Source of the DNA: Phascolarctos cinereus
Taxonomy: Eukaryota > Chordata > Mammalia > Diprotodontia > Phascolarctidae
Reading direction: 5' to 3'
Assembly: GCF_002099425.1 (NCBI RefSeq)
Contig: NW_018343972.1
Location: 6,649,501 to 6,713,500, forward strand
Length of the DNA stretch: 64,000 nucleotides
Shown here: piece by piece, positions 10,453 through 22,754 of the stretch
Layout of the letters: every line of letters begins with the position of its first letter
How positions within the stretch are numbered: position 1 is the stretch's first letter
The notes under the pieces: model-generated
The model's input: the letters and a program-made list of their open reading frames with translations, nothing else
Databases searched by the model: none
What the model was told of the DNA's origin: nothing
Position numbers and translations under genes: made by a program

Positions 10453-13098
10453 ATTTGCCTTTCTCTGATTATTAATGATATGGAACATCTTTCATATAGT
10501 TGTTGATAGCCTGAATTTCTTCCACATAAAATAACTCCTCATATCTTTTGACCACTTATTTCATGAGCAATAGCTCCTGTTCTTATAAATTTAAATGAGT
10601 CCTTTATATGTTTTGGATATGAGAACTTTATTGACGAAATTTGCTGGAAAGGTTTTTCCTACTAGTTAATTGTTTCCTTTCTAATTTTAACTGCCTTGGT
10701 TTTACTTGTATGAAAACTCTTTGACTTTATGATCCATAGTCTTGTTTATTATCCTCTCTATCCTTTGTTTGGCCATGAATTCTTCCTCAGTCCACAATTA
10801 TGAAAGCATGTTCATCCTTGCTTATCTAATTTGCTTATATGACCTATTATCTCTAAATCATACAGTGATATGGAGCCTATCTTGGTATGTAGTTTAAAAT
10901 ATTGGCTTATACATAATGTCTGCCGAACTGTTTTTCAACTTTCCCAGCAGTTTTTCACCAATAGAGTGGATCTATTTCTGTTATATGAATTTATTTAATT
11001 CTATGATGCTTTTTTTTTCATTTCTATCTCTGTGTTGTATATCTAATCCAAGGGTGAGGAACCTATGGCCTTGAGGCCACAAGTGGCCTTCTAGGTCCTT
11101 AGGTGCGGCCTTTTGACTAAGTCCAAGTTTTACAGAATAAATTCTTCTAATAACAGGATTTGTTTTGTGTCAGTCAAAGGGCCAAATTTGAGGACCTAAA
11201 GGGCGACATGTGGCTTCGGAGCCACAGGTTTCCCACCCCAATCTAATCTATTTGGGTAATAAAACTCTCAATTTTTTGATGAGTACAAAATAATTTTGAT
11301 GATTATTGCTCTGTACGGGAGTTTGAGATCTGGTACTGCTAGGTCCCCTTTCTCACATTTTTTCATTATTTCCTTTGAGATAGTAGAACTTTTGTTCCTT
11401 CAGATATATTTCAATATTATTTTTTCTAGTTATTATTTGGGGGTTTTTTGGTAGGGTAGTGAATAAGTAAATTAATTTAAGTTGCTTTTAATTCTTTTTG
11501 ATATTGCTATAGCCTACCCATGAGCATTGAATATTTCTACAATTATTTAGGTCTGTCCCTATTGCTGTAAAAACTGTTTTGTAGTTGTATTCATATGGTT
11601 GATCTATGTGTCTTAGTAGGTAGGATTCCAATTACTTTATACATTCTGTAGTTATTTTTAAAGGAATTTTTCTTTCTACTTCTTCTTACTGAATTTCATT
11701 GTTAATATAAAGAAATGATGATGATTTCAGTGAATTTATTTTGTACCTGAAACTTTGCTGGTGATTAATTAGTTAAATTAATTTTAGTTGGCTCTTCTAC
11801 AATTTGTGGCTAAGTACATCATTACAAAAAAGGAAAGTTTTGTTCCTATGCTTATTCATTGATTTCTTTTTTCCCCTTAATACTTTGATAGCATTTCTAA
11901 CAATATGTTAAATAATCATGGGGATGTGGATATTTTTGTTCTATCCATGATCTAATTAGGCAGGATTCTAGACTTTCTTTATTAAATAGAATGTTGGTAC
12001 TTAGTTTTAAATAGGAATCGCTTACCAAATTACAGAAAGGTCCATTTATTCCTATGCTTTCTGGTATTTCAATTAAAAAAATGTACAAGTTGATTTTCTG
12101 AAAAACTTTTTCAGCATTTATGGATAGAACTGTGTTTTTAAAATTATGTTTGTTACTAATAAAGTTTTGCGCTTTTGTCCTTTTCCTCATTTTCAACCAA
12201 TCTTGTATACCTGGTATGGATACAAACAAATTATAGTTCATTACCTTTTTTAAATGTTGTTGTAACATTATTGGTATTTGTTTAAGAGTTTGGGTTGATA
12301 TGCATTACGGATACTGATTTACATATTTTTTCTTTTTTGTGACTGCTTGGTTTAATTATGAATTATCAAGTCTGCATCATAGAAAGATTTTGGAAAATCT
12401 CTTCTTTAGAGATTTCACTGGACATCCATATGATACTATTTTTTCTTTTGTTGTAAAGCTTGTTCAATTTCTTTCTCTGATGTTGACTTATTTAAATAAT
12501 TTATTATTGTTCCTCTTGTTATTTTATATTTTGTAAATATTTGTGCATTTCAACTAAATTATCAGGCTTGTTTTCATATAATTGGACAAAATAGCTTCTG
12601 ATACTTTCCTTTATTTCACTTTTTTAAAAACTGTACTTTTTAATTTTTAATTTAAGAATTTTTATTTCCTCTCTTTTGTTAATCAGGCTGGCTAACTGAT
12701 TATCTTTTTTTTTATTTTGGTTCTAAAGATACTGGTATTATCAGTTCAATGGATTTTTGTCTGTTTTTTTCTTTTACTTTTGATAATCTTTGCTTTTCAG
12801 AGGCTTTATACGTTAGCATTTAGTCACGATTTTTTAGTTTACTGCTTTTATAATTTTTTATTGAATGTTTAGCTCTTTAATTAATTCTTTCTATCCATTG
12901 TTGATGGAGGAATTTAGACATATAAATTTACCCCCCTAAAGATTGCTCTGGCTATATCCCATATGAGTTTTGGTATGTTGTTTGATTAACATTTTCTTTA
13001 ATGAAATTTTCTCTTGTTTATATAATTTGTTCTTTGACCTATAAATTCTTTAGGATTAATTATTTAATATCCAATTAATCCCTTCTTCAAAAAATTAT
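10453..13098 (-). mobile_element. Older L1, ORF2 reverse transcriptase to 3' side, reverse orientation
   Basis: Reverse-strand translation at 11897-12268 gives IPGIQDWLKMRKRTKAQNF then SINAEKVFQKINLYIF, the L1 reverse transcriptase segment around motif A (family form IDAEKAFDKI). The motif-A aspartates read N and Q here, so the enzyme is dead. The 3' side starts near 10453 with reversed L1 text (TTGCCTTTCTCTGATTATTA) and the 5' side stops at 13098 next to a sense L1. A hAT miniature element interrupts it at 11049-11240. The rest of the same orientation continues at 19495-21295. Confidence 0.75.
11041..11248. mobile_element. hAT-type miniature DNA transposon with exact 8-bp target duplication
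   Basis: The 192-bp element (11049-11240) has imperfect inverted ends: left CAAGGGTGAGGAACCT, right (reverse complement) TGGGGTGGGAAACCT. It is flanked by the identical octamer ATCTAATC at 11041-11048 and 11241-11248. Inverted GGCCTTGAGGCCACA-like words lie inside each end. An 8-bp duplication and CAGGG-like ends are hAT hallmarks. No transposase is encoded, so it is non-autonomous. A related copy lies at 26836-27034. Confidence 0.88.
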
Positions 13099-13939
13099 TG
13101 ATGAAAAGGCAGAGCCAAGATGGCACAGTGGAGAAGCATTAAGCCAAACATTCCTAAATCCCCCTCCAAACACCTCTAAAATAATGCTTCAAATCCAATT
13201 CTTAAGCACTAGGACCAACAAAAGATTAAGTGCAACAATTTTCCAGCCCAAGACAACTTAGGAGACAGGTAGGAAAGGCCTAACTGGGCTGATGGTCAGG
13301 CATGGAGTACAGTATAGACTGCACTGCAGCACTGGCAACAGGCAGCTGCATCAGCAGCAGCGGTTCCAGGAGCCCTGAGCCCAAAGACAGTGCAGGGTCA
13401 AACAACTGGTCAGAAGGAGATTGCCGGGGACCCTCTGCTGGCACTGGGTGCAGTTGCTTTGTCCATATAAAGTTTTAAGTCCCAGTCCCTGGGCCAAAAA
13501 GAGTAAAAGTATTTGTGACTGCAGGGGAGCAGAGGCCCTAGTCCCAGGCTCCAGGGCAGAGAAAAGTACTTGCGGTTGTTCACAGGAGGGTAAGGGACCC
13601 TGGTCTCAATTCTAAGATAGAGGAGAGCACTAGCAATTGTGGCTGCAGGAGAATGGGGACCTGATCACAATCCCAGAGCCAGGAGGAGTGTTAGCACTGG
13701 TGGCAAGAGGGAAACAAGGTCCCTTCCTGGATAAAGACCAGAGCACAAGTCAGGAGAGCACTGATCACACCTCTCCTTAGATCAAACCACCTTGGATGCA
13801 CCAAAAATTTACAAACTCACAGAACCAGCTCTGAAAATAGCAACAGGAAAGACATGAAGATTGAGACAGTGACTCCTCCACCCTAGGAGCAGAGCCTAAC
13901 TTTAACACAAAGGGCAAAGACAAGAAACATACTGTAAAA

Positions 13940-15027
13940 ATGAGCAAATGGCAAAAAGAAGAACATGACCCTAACAAGTTACTATAATGACAAAGAAGAT
14001 CATAACACAAACCCAGAAGATGACAACTGTCAAAGTAACTACAAGAAACACCCTCCCCCCCCAAAGAAAAATGTGAAATGGATACAAGCCCAACAAGAAT
14101 TCCTGGAAGAGCTCAAAAAAGATTTTCAAAATCAAACAAGAGAGATAGAGAAAAAGTGGGAAAAGAAATGAGAGTGATACAAGAACATTATGAAAAAAGA
14201 GTCGATAGCTTGGTTTTCAAAAAGGCACCAAAAATACTGAACAAAATAACACCTTAAAAAATATAATTGACCTACCGATAAAAGAGGGACAAAAATCCAC
14301 TGGAGAACTCCTTAAGAAATAAAATTTGTAAATGAAAAAAGATGTATAAAATCTCACTGAAGAAATAAATTCTTTAAAAATTAGAATTGGAAAGTAGAAG
14401 CTAATGACTCCATGAAACATCAAGAAAAAAATCAAAAGAATGAAAAAATAGAAGAAAATGTGAAATATCTAATCAGAAAAACAACTGACTTGGAAAATAG
14501 ATTGAGGAGAGATAATTTAAGAATTATTAGACTATCTGAAAGCCATGATCAAAAAAAAAGCCTAGACATCATATTTCAAGAAATTATTAAGAAAAATTGC
14601 CCTGATATCCTAGAACCAGAGGGTAAATGGAAATTGAAAGAATCCACAGATCAACTCCTGAAGAGATCCCAAAATGAAAATTCCCAGAAATATTATAGTC
14701 AAATTCCCAAGTTCCCAGGTCAAAGAGAAAATACTTCATGTGGCCAGAAAGAAACAATTCAAATATTGTGGCCCCACAATCTGGATTATATGAGATTTAG
14801 CAGTTTCAACATTAATGGAACTGAGGTCTTGAAATATGCTATTCCAAAAGGCAAAGGAGCCATGATTACAACCAGGAATCACCTATCCTGCAAAACTGAG
14901 TATAATCATTAAAGGAGGGGGGAGAAGGATATTTAATGAAATAGAGAGCTTTTAAGCATTGCTAATGAAAAGAACAGAACTGAATAGAATACTTGACTTT
15001 CAAATATAAGTCTCAAGAGAAGCCTAA
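13940..15027 (+). pseudogene. L1 ORF1 (nucleic-acid-binding chaperone), inactive
   Basis: The putative start gives MSKWQKEEHDPNKLL, then stops. The best stretch is 14412-14912 (166 codons), with DLENRLRRDNLRIIRLSES and QKKSLDIIFQEIIKKNCPD, the RRM-type part of L1 ORF1p, preceded by a lysine/glutamate-rich coiled-coil-like section (ELKKDFQNQTREIEKKWE). The C-terminal domain is present in worn form (IPKGKGAMITTRNHLSCK and SREA before the stop). Several in-frame stops separate the parts. It has no cellular role now. Confidence 0.75.
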
Positions 15028-15621
15028 AAAGGTAAACATTAAAAATCAAAAGGGAATCTTTAAAGTTAAAATATTTATATTTCTATATAGGAAGATGATA
15101 ATTGTAACTCCTAAGAATGGTATCATTATTAGAGCAGTTAGAAGTAGTATACATAGAAAGAAGGCATGGATGTGAGATGACCATGATGGGATGATTTTTT
15201 AAAAATAAAATTAATGAGTGAGAAAGAGGGATACCTTGGGAGAAGTGGGAAGGAAAGGAAAAATGAGGAATTTTTTCTCAAATAAGAGGCACAAAAGGAA
15301 AATCTTTTACAATGGATGGGGAAAATGGGGGATGGCAGGAAACATTTGAACCTTATTCTAATTCAGAATTGGCTCAAAGATGGGAATATGTAGAAATCTA
15401 TCTTGCCCTACAGGGTACCAGGAGGAAAAGAAGATAATAGAAAGAGGAGACTGATAGAAGAAAGTGTGGATTAGGAGAGGTAATGGTCAGAAGCAAAACA
15501 TTTTTAAGGAGTGAAAGGGTAAGAGAGAGACAGAGAGAGAGAGAGAGACAGAGAGAGAGAGAGAAAGAAGCATAAATTGGAAAACAGGATGAAGGGCAAT
15601 ACTCAGTTAATAATGATAATT
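15028..15621 (+). other. L1 inter-ORF spacer, purine-rich
   Basis: About 590 bp between the ORF1 stop and the likely ORF2 start (ATG at 15622 in TATGAATGGGATGAAC). It is A/G-rich on the sense strand and includes a GA/GACA microsatellite at 15523-15570. I recognise the same text as a standard part of marsupial L1; by comparison human L1 has only about 60 bp here. Confidence 0.6.
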
Positions 15622-18550
15622 ATGAATGGGATGAACTTTTTCATGAAACAGAAGCAAATATAAAATGGATTTAAAACCAGAATACAACAATATACGGTTT
15701 ACAAGAAACACACTTGAAACAGAAATACACACACAGTGAAAATAAGGGATTGGAACACAATCTATTACGGTTCAGCTGTTGTTAAAAAAAAAAAAGGCAG
15801 GGTAAACAATAATGATCTCAGATAAACCAAAGCAAAAATAGGCCCAAATAAAAGACATAAACAGGGAAACTATATTTTGTTAAAAGGTATCATAGACAAT
15901 GAAGGTACTAAGCATATATACATTAAATGGCACAGCATCCAAATTCTTAAAGGAAAGGTTAAATGAGTTACAGAAGTAAATAGTAAAATCATAGAAAGGG
16001 TGGACCTCAATTTTCAGAACTATATATCTAACCATATATATCTAACCATAAAATAAATAAGATAGAAGTTCAGAAAATGAATTGAATTTTAGGAGAGTTA
16101 AATATGATAGATCTCTGGATATAATTGACTGGGAATAGAAAAGAGTATACCTTTTTCTTAATACCTTTTTCTTAGCTGTACATAGCACCTTCAAAAGAAC
16201 TGACCATGTATTAGGGCATAAAATGTCACAAACAAACACAAAAAAAATTCATCCTTTTCAGACAATAAGGCAATAAAATCTATATTCAATAAAGACCTGT
16301 GGAAACAGATTACAAATTAATTGGAAGTTAAATAAACTGCTCCAAAAAAATAAGTCAAAAGATAAAGCATAAAGACAATAAATTATTTTCTTAAAGAGAA
16401 TGACAACAATGAGACAACATACTAAAATTTATGGGATGCAGTCAAAGCAGTACTTGGGGGAAGTTTAAATCTCTAAATGATTAAATCAATAAAATAGTGA
16501 AAGGGCAGACCAATGAATTGGGTGTGCAACTAAAAAATAAATATGAAAAAAATTAAAAATCCTAAATTAAACACCAAATCGAAAACCCTGAAAATCAAAA
16601 GAGAGATTAATAAACTGAAAGTAAGAAAAACACTGAACTAATAAATAAACCAAGGAAATGTTTTTATGGGGGGGAAACAATAAAATAGATAAACCATTGA
16701 TTAATATGATTTTTAAAAAGAAAGAAAAAATTTTTATTAGTATCAAAAAGGGTGCATTCACCACCAATAAAGGTGAAATTAAAGTAATTATGTGCAGCTA
16801 TTTTAACCAAATATATATCAAAAAATCTTAAAATCTAAATGAAATGAATGAATATTTACAAAAATATAAATTGCCCTTAAATAACCCTGTCTTAGAAAAA
16901 GAAATTGGACAAGCCATAAATGAGCTCTCTCTGGGGGGAAAATCCCTAGGACTGGGGAGATTCAAAAGTAAATTCTATCAAATATTTACAGCACAATTAA
17001 TTCCAATATTACACAAACTATTTGGGAAAATAGACAAAAAAGGAGTCATAACAAATTTCTTTTACAATATAAATATGATGCTAATACCTAACCCAGGAAG
17101 AACAAAAACAGAGAAAGAAAATTATATACCAATTTTCCTGATGAATATCAAAGTAAAAATTTTAAATAAAATACTAGCAAGGAGATTACAGCAATGTATC
17201 ATCACAAAATGTGCACTATGATCAGCTGGGATTTATGCCAGCAATGCAAGGCTGGTTAAATATTTTAAAAAATTATCAGCATATTTGACCATATCAATAA
17301 CAAAGCCAATAAAATCATATGATTATCTCAATAGATGCAGAAAAGTTTTTAATAAAATATAATATCCATTCCTCTTAAAAATACCTAGAAAGCATAGGAA
17401 TTAATGGTGCTTTCCTTAAAATGATAAGTAGTATCTATCTAAAACCATCAGCAAGCATCACCTGTAATAGAGATAAATTAGAAGCCTTTCCAATAAAGTT
17501 GGGGAGTAATCAAGGATGACCATTGTCACTCCTATTATTTGATATTGTTACATAAATGCTACCTATAGCAGACAATATGATGGCATGCTTAGAGAAACTT
17601 AGTGAATCAACTGAAAAGCTAGTTAAAATAATTGAAACTTTAACAAAGTTTCAAGGTATAAAATAAACACACGTAAATCATCAGTATTTCTATATATTAC
17701 CATCAAAGTCCAGCAGCAAGAGATAGAAAGAGAAATTGCATTTTAACTAACTCTAAACAATAAAAAATATTTGGGAGTCTACCTGCCATGACAAACACAG
17801 AAACCATATGAACACAATTATAAAACACTTCACATAAATAAAGACAAATCTTAACAACCAGAGCAATATTAATTACTCATGGGTAGGCCAAGCCAATAAA
17901 ATTATAATGTGTGTTTAGTGCCATACCAATCAAATTACCAAAAATTATTTTATAGGGCTAGAAAAATGACAAAATTCATCTGAAAGAACAAAAGGTCAAG
18001 AATATCAAGGGAATCAAGGAAAAAAAATGTGAAGGAAGGCAGCTTAGCAATGCCAGATCTCAAACTATATTACAAAACAGTAATCATTGAAACAATCTGG
18101 TGCTGGCTAAGAAATAGAGAGGTGGATGAGTGGAATAAACTAGGTACACAATACACAGTAGTAAATGATCATAGTGATCTAATATATGAAAAACTCAAAG
18201 ATCCAAGATTTGGAAACAAGAAATCACTATTGGACAAAAATTGCTAGGAAAACTAGAAAGTAGTTTGGTAGAAACTAGGTTTAGACCAACATCTCACACC
18301 ATATACCAAGATAAGGTCAAAATGGGTATATGATTTTGACATAAAGTGTAACATCATAAGCAAATTAAGGGAGCATGGAATATTTTACCTCCCAGATTTA
18401 TGGATAAAGAAAGAATTTATGGCCAAACAAGAAACAGAGAACATTATAGGATGTAGAATGGGTAATTTTAATTATATTAAAGTTTTTGCACATGGAAAAT
18501 CATTGCAACCAAGATTAGAAGAAAAGCAAGAAACTAGGGTGGAGGCATTT
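15622..18550 (+). pseudogene. L1 ORF2 (endonuclease / reverse transcriptase), inactive
   Basis: The N-terminal endonuclease part is heavily broken (TVYKKHT at about 15695 for the family's LQETH). The best frame is 16844-17221: [54 protein letters not shown] and [12 protein letters not shown], the thumb-side and fingers of L1 reverse transcriptase. The catalytic FADD box reads IADN at 17565-17576, so the active site is lost. The C-terminal part at 18029-18247 reads EGSLAMPDLKLYYKTVIIE and WCWLRNREVDEWNK, typical of L1 ORF2. Many stops and indels. Confidence 0.85.
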
Positions 18551-18999
18551 TCAGCATGGTTTTTTAAATATTTTTTATAATTTTTATAATTTTTTAATAA
18601 TTTTTTAACTAAAGAAATACTACTTTTAAAAATGTCAAGATACCACCTCATAATTATTAGATTACCTAATATGACAGAAAAGTAAAATTACACATTTTCA
18701 AGGGGACATGGGAAAATAGGGATACTAATGTACTATAGGTAGAATTGTGAACTAGTCCAACCATTCTGGAGATCAATTTGGAACCATGCCCAAAAGGCTA
18801 TAAAACTGTTCATACCCTTTGACCCAGCAATAATGACCACTACTAAGTCTGTATGCCAAAGAGATCAAAGAAAAGAAAAAAGGGCCTCTTTGTATACAAC
18901 ACAAAAGAGAATAGCTCTTTTTGTGGTGGCAAAGAATTGGAAATTGAGGGGGAGCCCAAAAAGGAATGGCTGAACAAGTTTCTTATATGTGATTGTGCT

Positions 19000-19002
19000 G
19001 AA

Positions 19003-19050
<48 letters not shown>

Positions 19051-19051
19051 G
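19000..19051. repeat. ATT triplet microsatellite inside L1 3' UTR
   Basis: About 17 TTA/ATT units at the place where related L1 copies read GGAATACTATTGTGC (compare 25128-25142). It probably expanded from that seed after insertion. Confidence 0.95.
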
Positions 19052-19433
19052 TGCTATAAGAAATGACAGTCAGGATGCTTTCAGAAAAACAGGGGGAAGA
19101 CTTAACATGAAATAATCCAAAGTGAAATGAGCAGAATCAGGAAAACATTGTATACACTAGCAGTAATGTTGCATAATGATCAACTGTGAATGACTTGGCT
19201 CTTCTTAACAATACATGGCTCCAAGACAATTCTGAAGGACTTATGAAAATTCATAGCCATTTCCAGAGAAAGAACTAATGGAGTGTAAATGCAGACCAAA
19301 TCATAATTTTTAGCTTTATTATTTTGGTCTGCATTTTCTTTTGCAAGATGGCTAATGTGGAAATATTTTTGCATGACTGCACATGTATAATCTATAACAA
19401 ATTGTTGTTCTTCTTCCTGCATTCTATAAGAGG

Positions 19434-19490
19434 ACAAATGACATCATAAGGGAGATATAACTTGTGCATGAATTGGATTTAAATGAGGCA
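19434..19490 (-). repeat. Dispersed repeat of unresolved family, fragment
   Basis: GAGGACAAATGACATCATAA followed by GAATTGGATTTAAATGAGGC. It is the same family and orientation as 4125-4225, wedged between the sense L1 3' end and the antisense L1. Confidence 0.5.
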
Positions 19491-19494
19491 TTCT

Positions 19495-21295
19495 AAAATA
19501 GTGATTGTTAGCCCTGTTCTTTTATTCAAATTAAAAATGATAAATTTTACTCCAGGATCTTATTTGTGTCTTTATGTTGTAAGTATGTTTCTTATAAACA
19601 ATATATTTTTGGAGTCTGCTTTCTAATAGATTCTACTATCCTTTACCATTTTATTGGTGAGTTTGTTCCACTCATGTTCATAAATACAGTTGCTCATTGT
19701 GTACTTTCCTTGATCCCATACTCTTCTACATTTTCCTGGCTTTGTCATCTACATATTCCACTTAACACAAAAGAAAAATGTTGAAAATTTGTTTAATGGT
19801 ATCAATCTATAATTTAAGCTATTTGTTTCTGTGACAATATCCCTCTTCTCTTCCCCTTGAATCAGTCCCAACAAAGTTGTATTCTTTCTTTCATGCCTTT
19901 TAATGACTCCTTCATAAGTCACTCTCTGATATAGAGGATTATTTATTTTTATCTCTTATCTATCATACCATACATCCAAACCTCCCATTCCTTTTCCTAT
20001 TCTAATCTAGTTCTTTCTTAAGTTTAATATATTCATACACTGAATTCATTGTAAATATGAGAATGAATTCAACCTTCTCTTCAAACACTTTTCATCTCAT
20101 GTACCTCTATTATTTCAATTAATAAGTTCCTTCCCCTTCCCCCTTTTTGCTTTTTTGTCTTCCCCATGGTAATTTCCTTTCCCTCCCAATTCCTTATTTT
20201 CCTATTATGATTAAAAAGAAAAAAAAATATTTCCAGGCCCTCTGTTTGTCTCATTTAACTTTCTCTATGACCCTGGGAGACATTCAATATCTGATATCAA
20301 TATCCTCCCCTGACAGAATATAAACAATTCATCATTGTGGAGTCTTTTCCAATTGATCAGCTGTATTTATCTTTCTATGTTTCTCTTGAAACACTGCATT
20401 TCAAAATTTCTATTCAGTTCTAGTATTTTCATCAGGAATATCTAGTAACTCTCTATTTCATTAAAGATCCATTTTTTCACTGTTGGGATCATTTTTCCAG
20501 ATCAATTATTGTTGGTTATAAGGCTTTATCTTTTTCCTTTTACAATTCTATATCCCAATATCTAGTTTCCTTTACATTTTCTAATCTCATAGTATTCTGA
20601 CTGTGGCTTGTCATTTCTTGAATTCATTTGGGGGGGGGCTATTTAAAGTATTTTTCCTCTGATCTGGAAGCTCTAGATCGAGGCTCTGAAATTTCTTGGA
20701 GTTTTTATTTGGGGTTTCCTTCAGAGGTTAGAGGTAGAGTATTTCTATTTTCAATTTTCCCTCCAATTTGAATATATCTGGGTAGTTTTTGTTTGTGGTT
20801 TCTTGACGTGTAATAGATATAGTTTTTTAAAAAATCTTAGATCTTCATTCATTGAACTGTTTTCTAGGCCAGTTGTTTTGATAGGAAATATCTTACATTT
20901 CCTACTGAGGTTTTTTTCAATCTTTTGATTTAATTTTTTTTGTGGAAATATTTCTTCATGTTTGGCCCATTATAATTTTCAGGGAGTTCTATTCTAGGGT
21001 AAAATTTACCCTTTTCTGTACTAAGCTATTAATTCTCCTTGTCATTCTTTCCTCTCTACCTGTCATTTCTTTAAAATTACATTTTGTAGCTTTCATTTTA
21101 TTTCTTTCTACCATTATAGTCCTTATAGCTAGGACATTCTTTTCTCTGAGGTTCTACTTGGGCTTCTAGAGTTGTACTCTTCTCTTGGGTTTCCTCTAAA
21201 GTTTCTTTCAGTCCATGTTTCTTCATTGTGTTCAGCAATTTTTTCAGTTTACTCATTTCTCCAGCTTCAGTTTCTTCAGCATGGAAGTAGCATGA
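19495..21295 (-). mobile_element. Older L1, 5' half (ORF1, spacer, start of ORF2), reverse orientation
   Basis: Reading the minus strand from 21295: a coiled-coil ORF1 segment (SKLKKLLNTMKKHGLKET, LEETQEKSTTLEAQV at 21098-21298), RRM-like worn text to about 20600, the ORF1 C-terminal part near 20400-20600, a purine-rich spacer to about 19660, and the first part of ORF2 ending at about 19495. It is the probable continuation of 10453-13098, displaced by the sense L1. Confidence 0.65.
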
Positions 21296-21994
21296 CAAAA
21301 GTAAGATATTATTAAATCATCCAGGCAGAAGTATGTAGTATTGATTAGCAGAAATAGTACATAAAGCCAGATAGACCATGTAGAAAAGGGTCAAAATAGC
21401 ATGGTCAAGATATAATTTGGGCCTGACCTCAAGTTCCAATGCTGAAAATGGAAATTAAATTTAAAAACTGTTGAGATATTTCTAAAAAGTCTAAGTTATG
21501 ATGATGGATTAATAGCTATTACAAATGGAGGTATTAGTACTCAGCATTATTCTGAGGCCTCAAGCCTCAGTGACTTGAAGAATAGTAACACTAATTATAG
21601 GAATAGTAAATCTGTTAAAGGAAGAGACTTTTACAAGGGAGGGGAGATAAAATGTTTAGTCTTGGACATATTGACTTTAATGGATTACTCAAATGGAAAT
21701 GTGTTTGGATAGTGAAGCATCAAAATGGAAATATCCTATATTCATTGAAAATACTGGACTGTCAGGATGACAAAGCTTTTTTATACACTGGCAATTAAAT
21801 CTCAGAAAACTCCTGTAATGAGGAAACATATTCTTTCCATTACTTTACAGAATAATAGGTAATCAGGATAAGCAATTCTTAGAAGCAATATTGGAAATCT
21901 AAGAGCCTTAATTTGTCATTCATTCAATTCAGACTTTATAGTTCATTTAATTGGACCAGAAATTCATTGAGGGCAAGGAACAGAAAAATATAGA
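21296..21994. other. Unassigned non-coding stretch
   Basis: No recognised repeat or gene. It could include the 5' UTR of the antisense L1, but I cannot align it. Confidence 0.35.
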
Positions 21995-22013
21995 ACAATT
22001 ATGTATGCAAATA

Positions 22014-22044
<31 letters not shown>

Positions 22045-22195
22045 GTATATATATATGTATATATATATATAGTGTGTATATATATGTGTGTGTGTATGTA
22101 TATATATACACATGGGTACGTATGACTGCGTATATACTTATGTGTATATGTGTGTGTAATATGTACATACATGTGTATGTATATGTAAATATATA
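21995..22195. repeat. TG/TA microsatellite
   Basis: TG units pass into TATATG and GTGTATAT blocks. The long Tyr/Ile/Cys-rich open frames across it on both strands are products of the repeat. Confidence 0.95.
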
Positions 22196-22424
22196 TCTTA
22201 ATTGCTTAAACTGCACTAAGAATATTGTGATACTATATATCTTTAAATTTCAGGGAAAAGCAGGAATGCTTATTGAGAAGTTGAGTAAACCCTTTTTAGT
22301 GAACTTTGCGAAAACATGGAGAAGAATCACAAAGGTATGAATGTGTTGCTATGTTGTTGGAGAAGACCCTCATATCAATGAGATCAAATAACAATGAGAT
22401 CCATTTAAGTATTTGTAAATAAAT

Positions 22425-22682
22425 ATATGTATGTGTGTGTGTGTGTGTGTATATATATATACACATATATATACATACATAGATACATATATGTGTGTAT
22501 ATATACATGTATATATATACACATATATATACATACATAGATACATATATGTGTGTATATATACACATATATACATATATATATATACATGTGTACATAT
22601 ATACATATACATATATATACATATACATACATATATTATATATATATACATATATTTATATTTATATATTTGTATGTATTAA
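22425..22682. repeat. TG/TA/ATAC microsatellite with internal duplication
   Basis: Begins with TG units, then ATATACACATATATATACAT words. A block of about 60 bp near 22450-22505 recurs almost unchanged at 22510-22565 (both contain ACATACATAGATACATATAT), so the tract also grew by a larger tandem duplication. Confidence 0.9.
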
Positions 22683-22754
22683 ATAGCAGAGCCAAAAGTA
22701 GACCTCACAGCCTGAGGCTTTCCCTTTCCCTATAGTCTCAGTTAACTCAGTTTC

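Larger units (their letters stand above)
13106..19430 (+). mobile_element. Nearly full-length metatherian L1, decayed
   Basis: About 6.3 kb in sense. The 5' end GGCAGAGCCAAGATGGCACA is the standard start of marsupial L1. In order follow a 5' UTR (to 13939), ORF1 (13940-15027), a purine-rich spacer, ORF2 (about 15622-18550) and a 3' UTR to about 19430, where the match to the GCATGACTGCACATGTATAA segment stops before a poly-A tail. Both frames contain many stops and small indels, so it is inactive. It is embedded in an older antisense L1 (10453-13098 and 19495-21295). No convincing target duplication is visible, and about 500 bp of the host L1 endonuclease region seems absent at the joint. Confidence 0.85.

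Noticed and set aside
16844-17221. A 125-codon reverse-transcriptase-like frame as a possible host gene
   Set aside because: It sits at the right place inside a decayed L1, with L1 text on both sides and a lost catalytic box downstream.
22425-22682. CRISPR-like array from evenly spaced repeated blocks
   Set aside because: The blocks are microsatellite duplications in a mammalian sequence, without unique spacers.
21947-22735. Tyr/Ile/Cys-rich open frames on both strands
   Set aside because: Direct translation of TG/TA/ATAC microsatellites in every frame.
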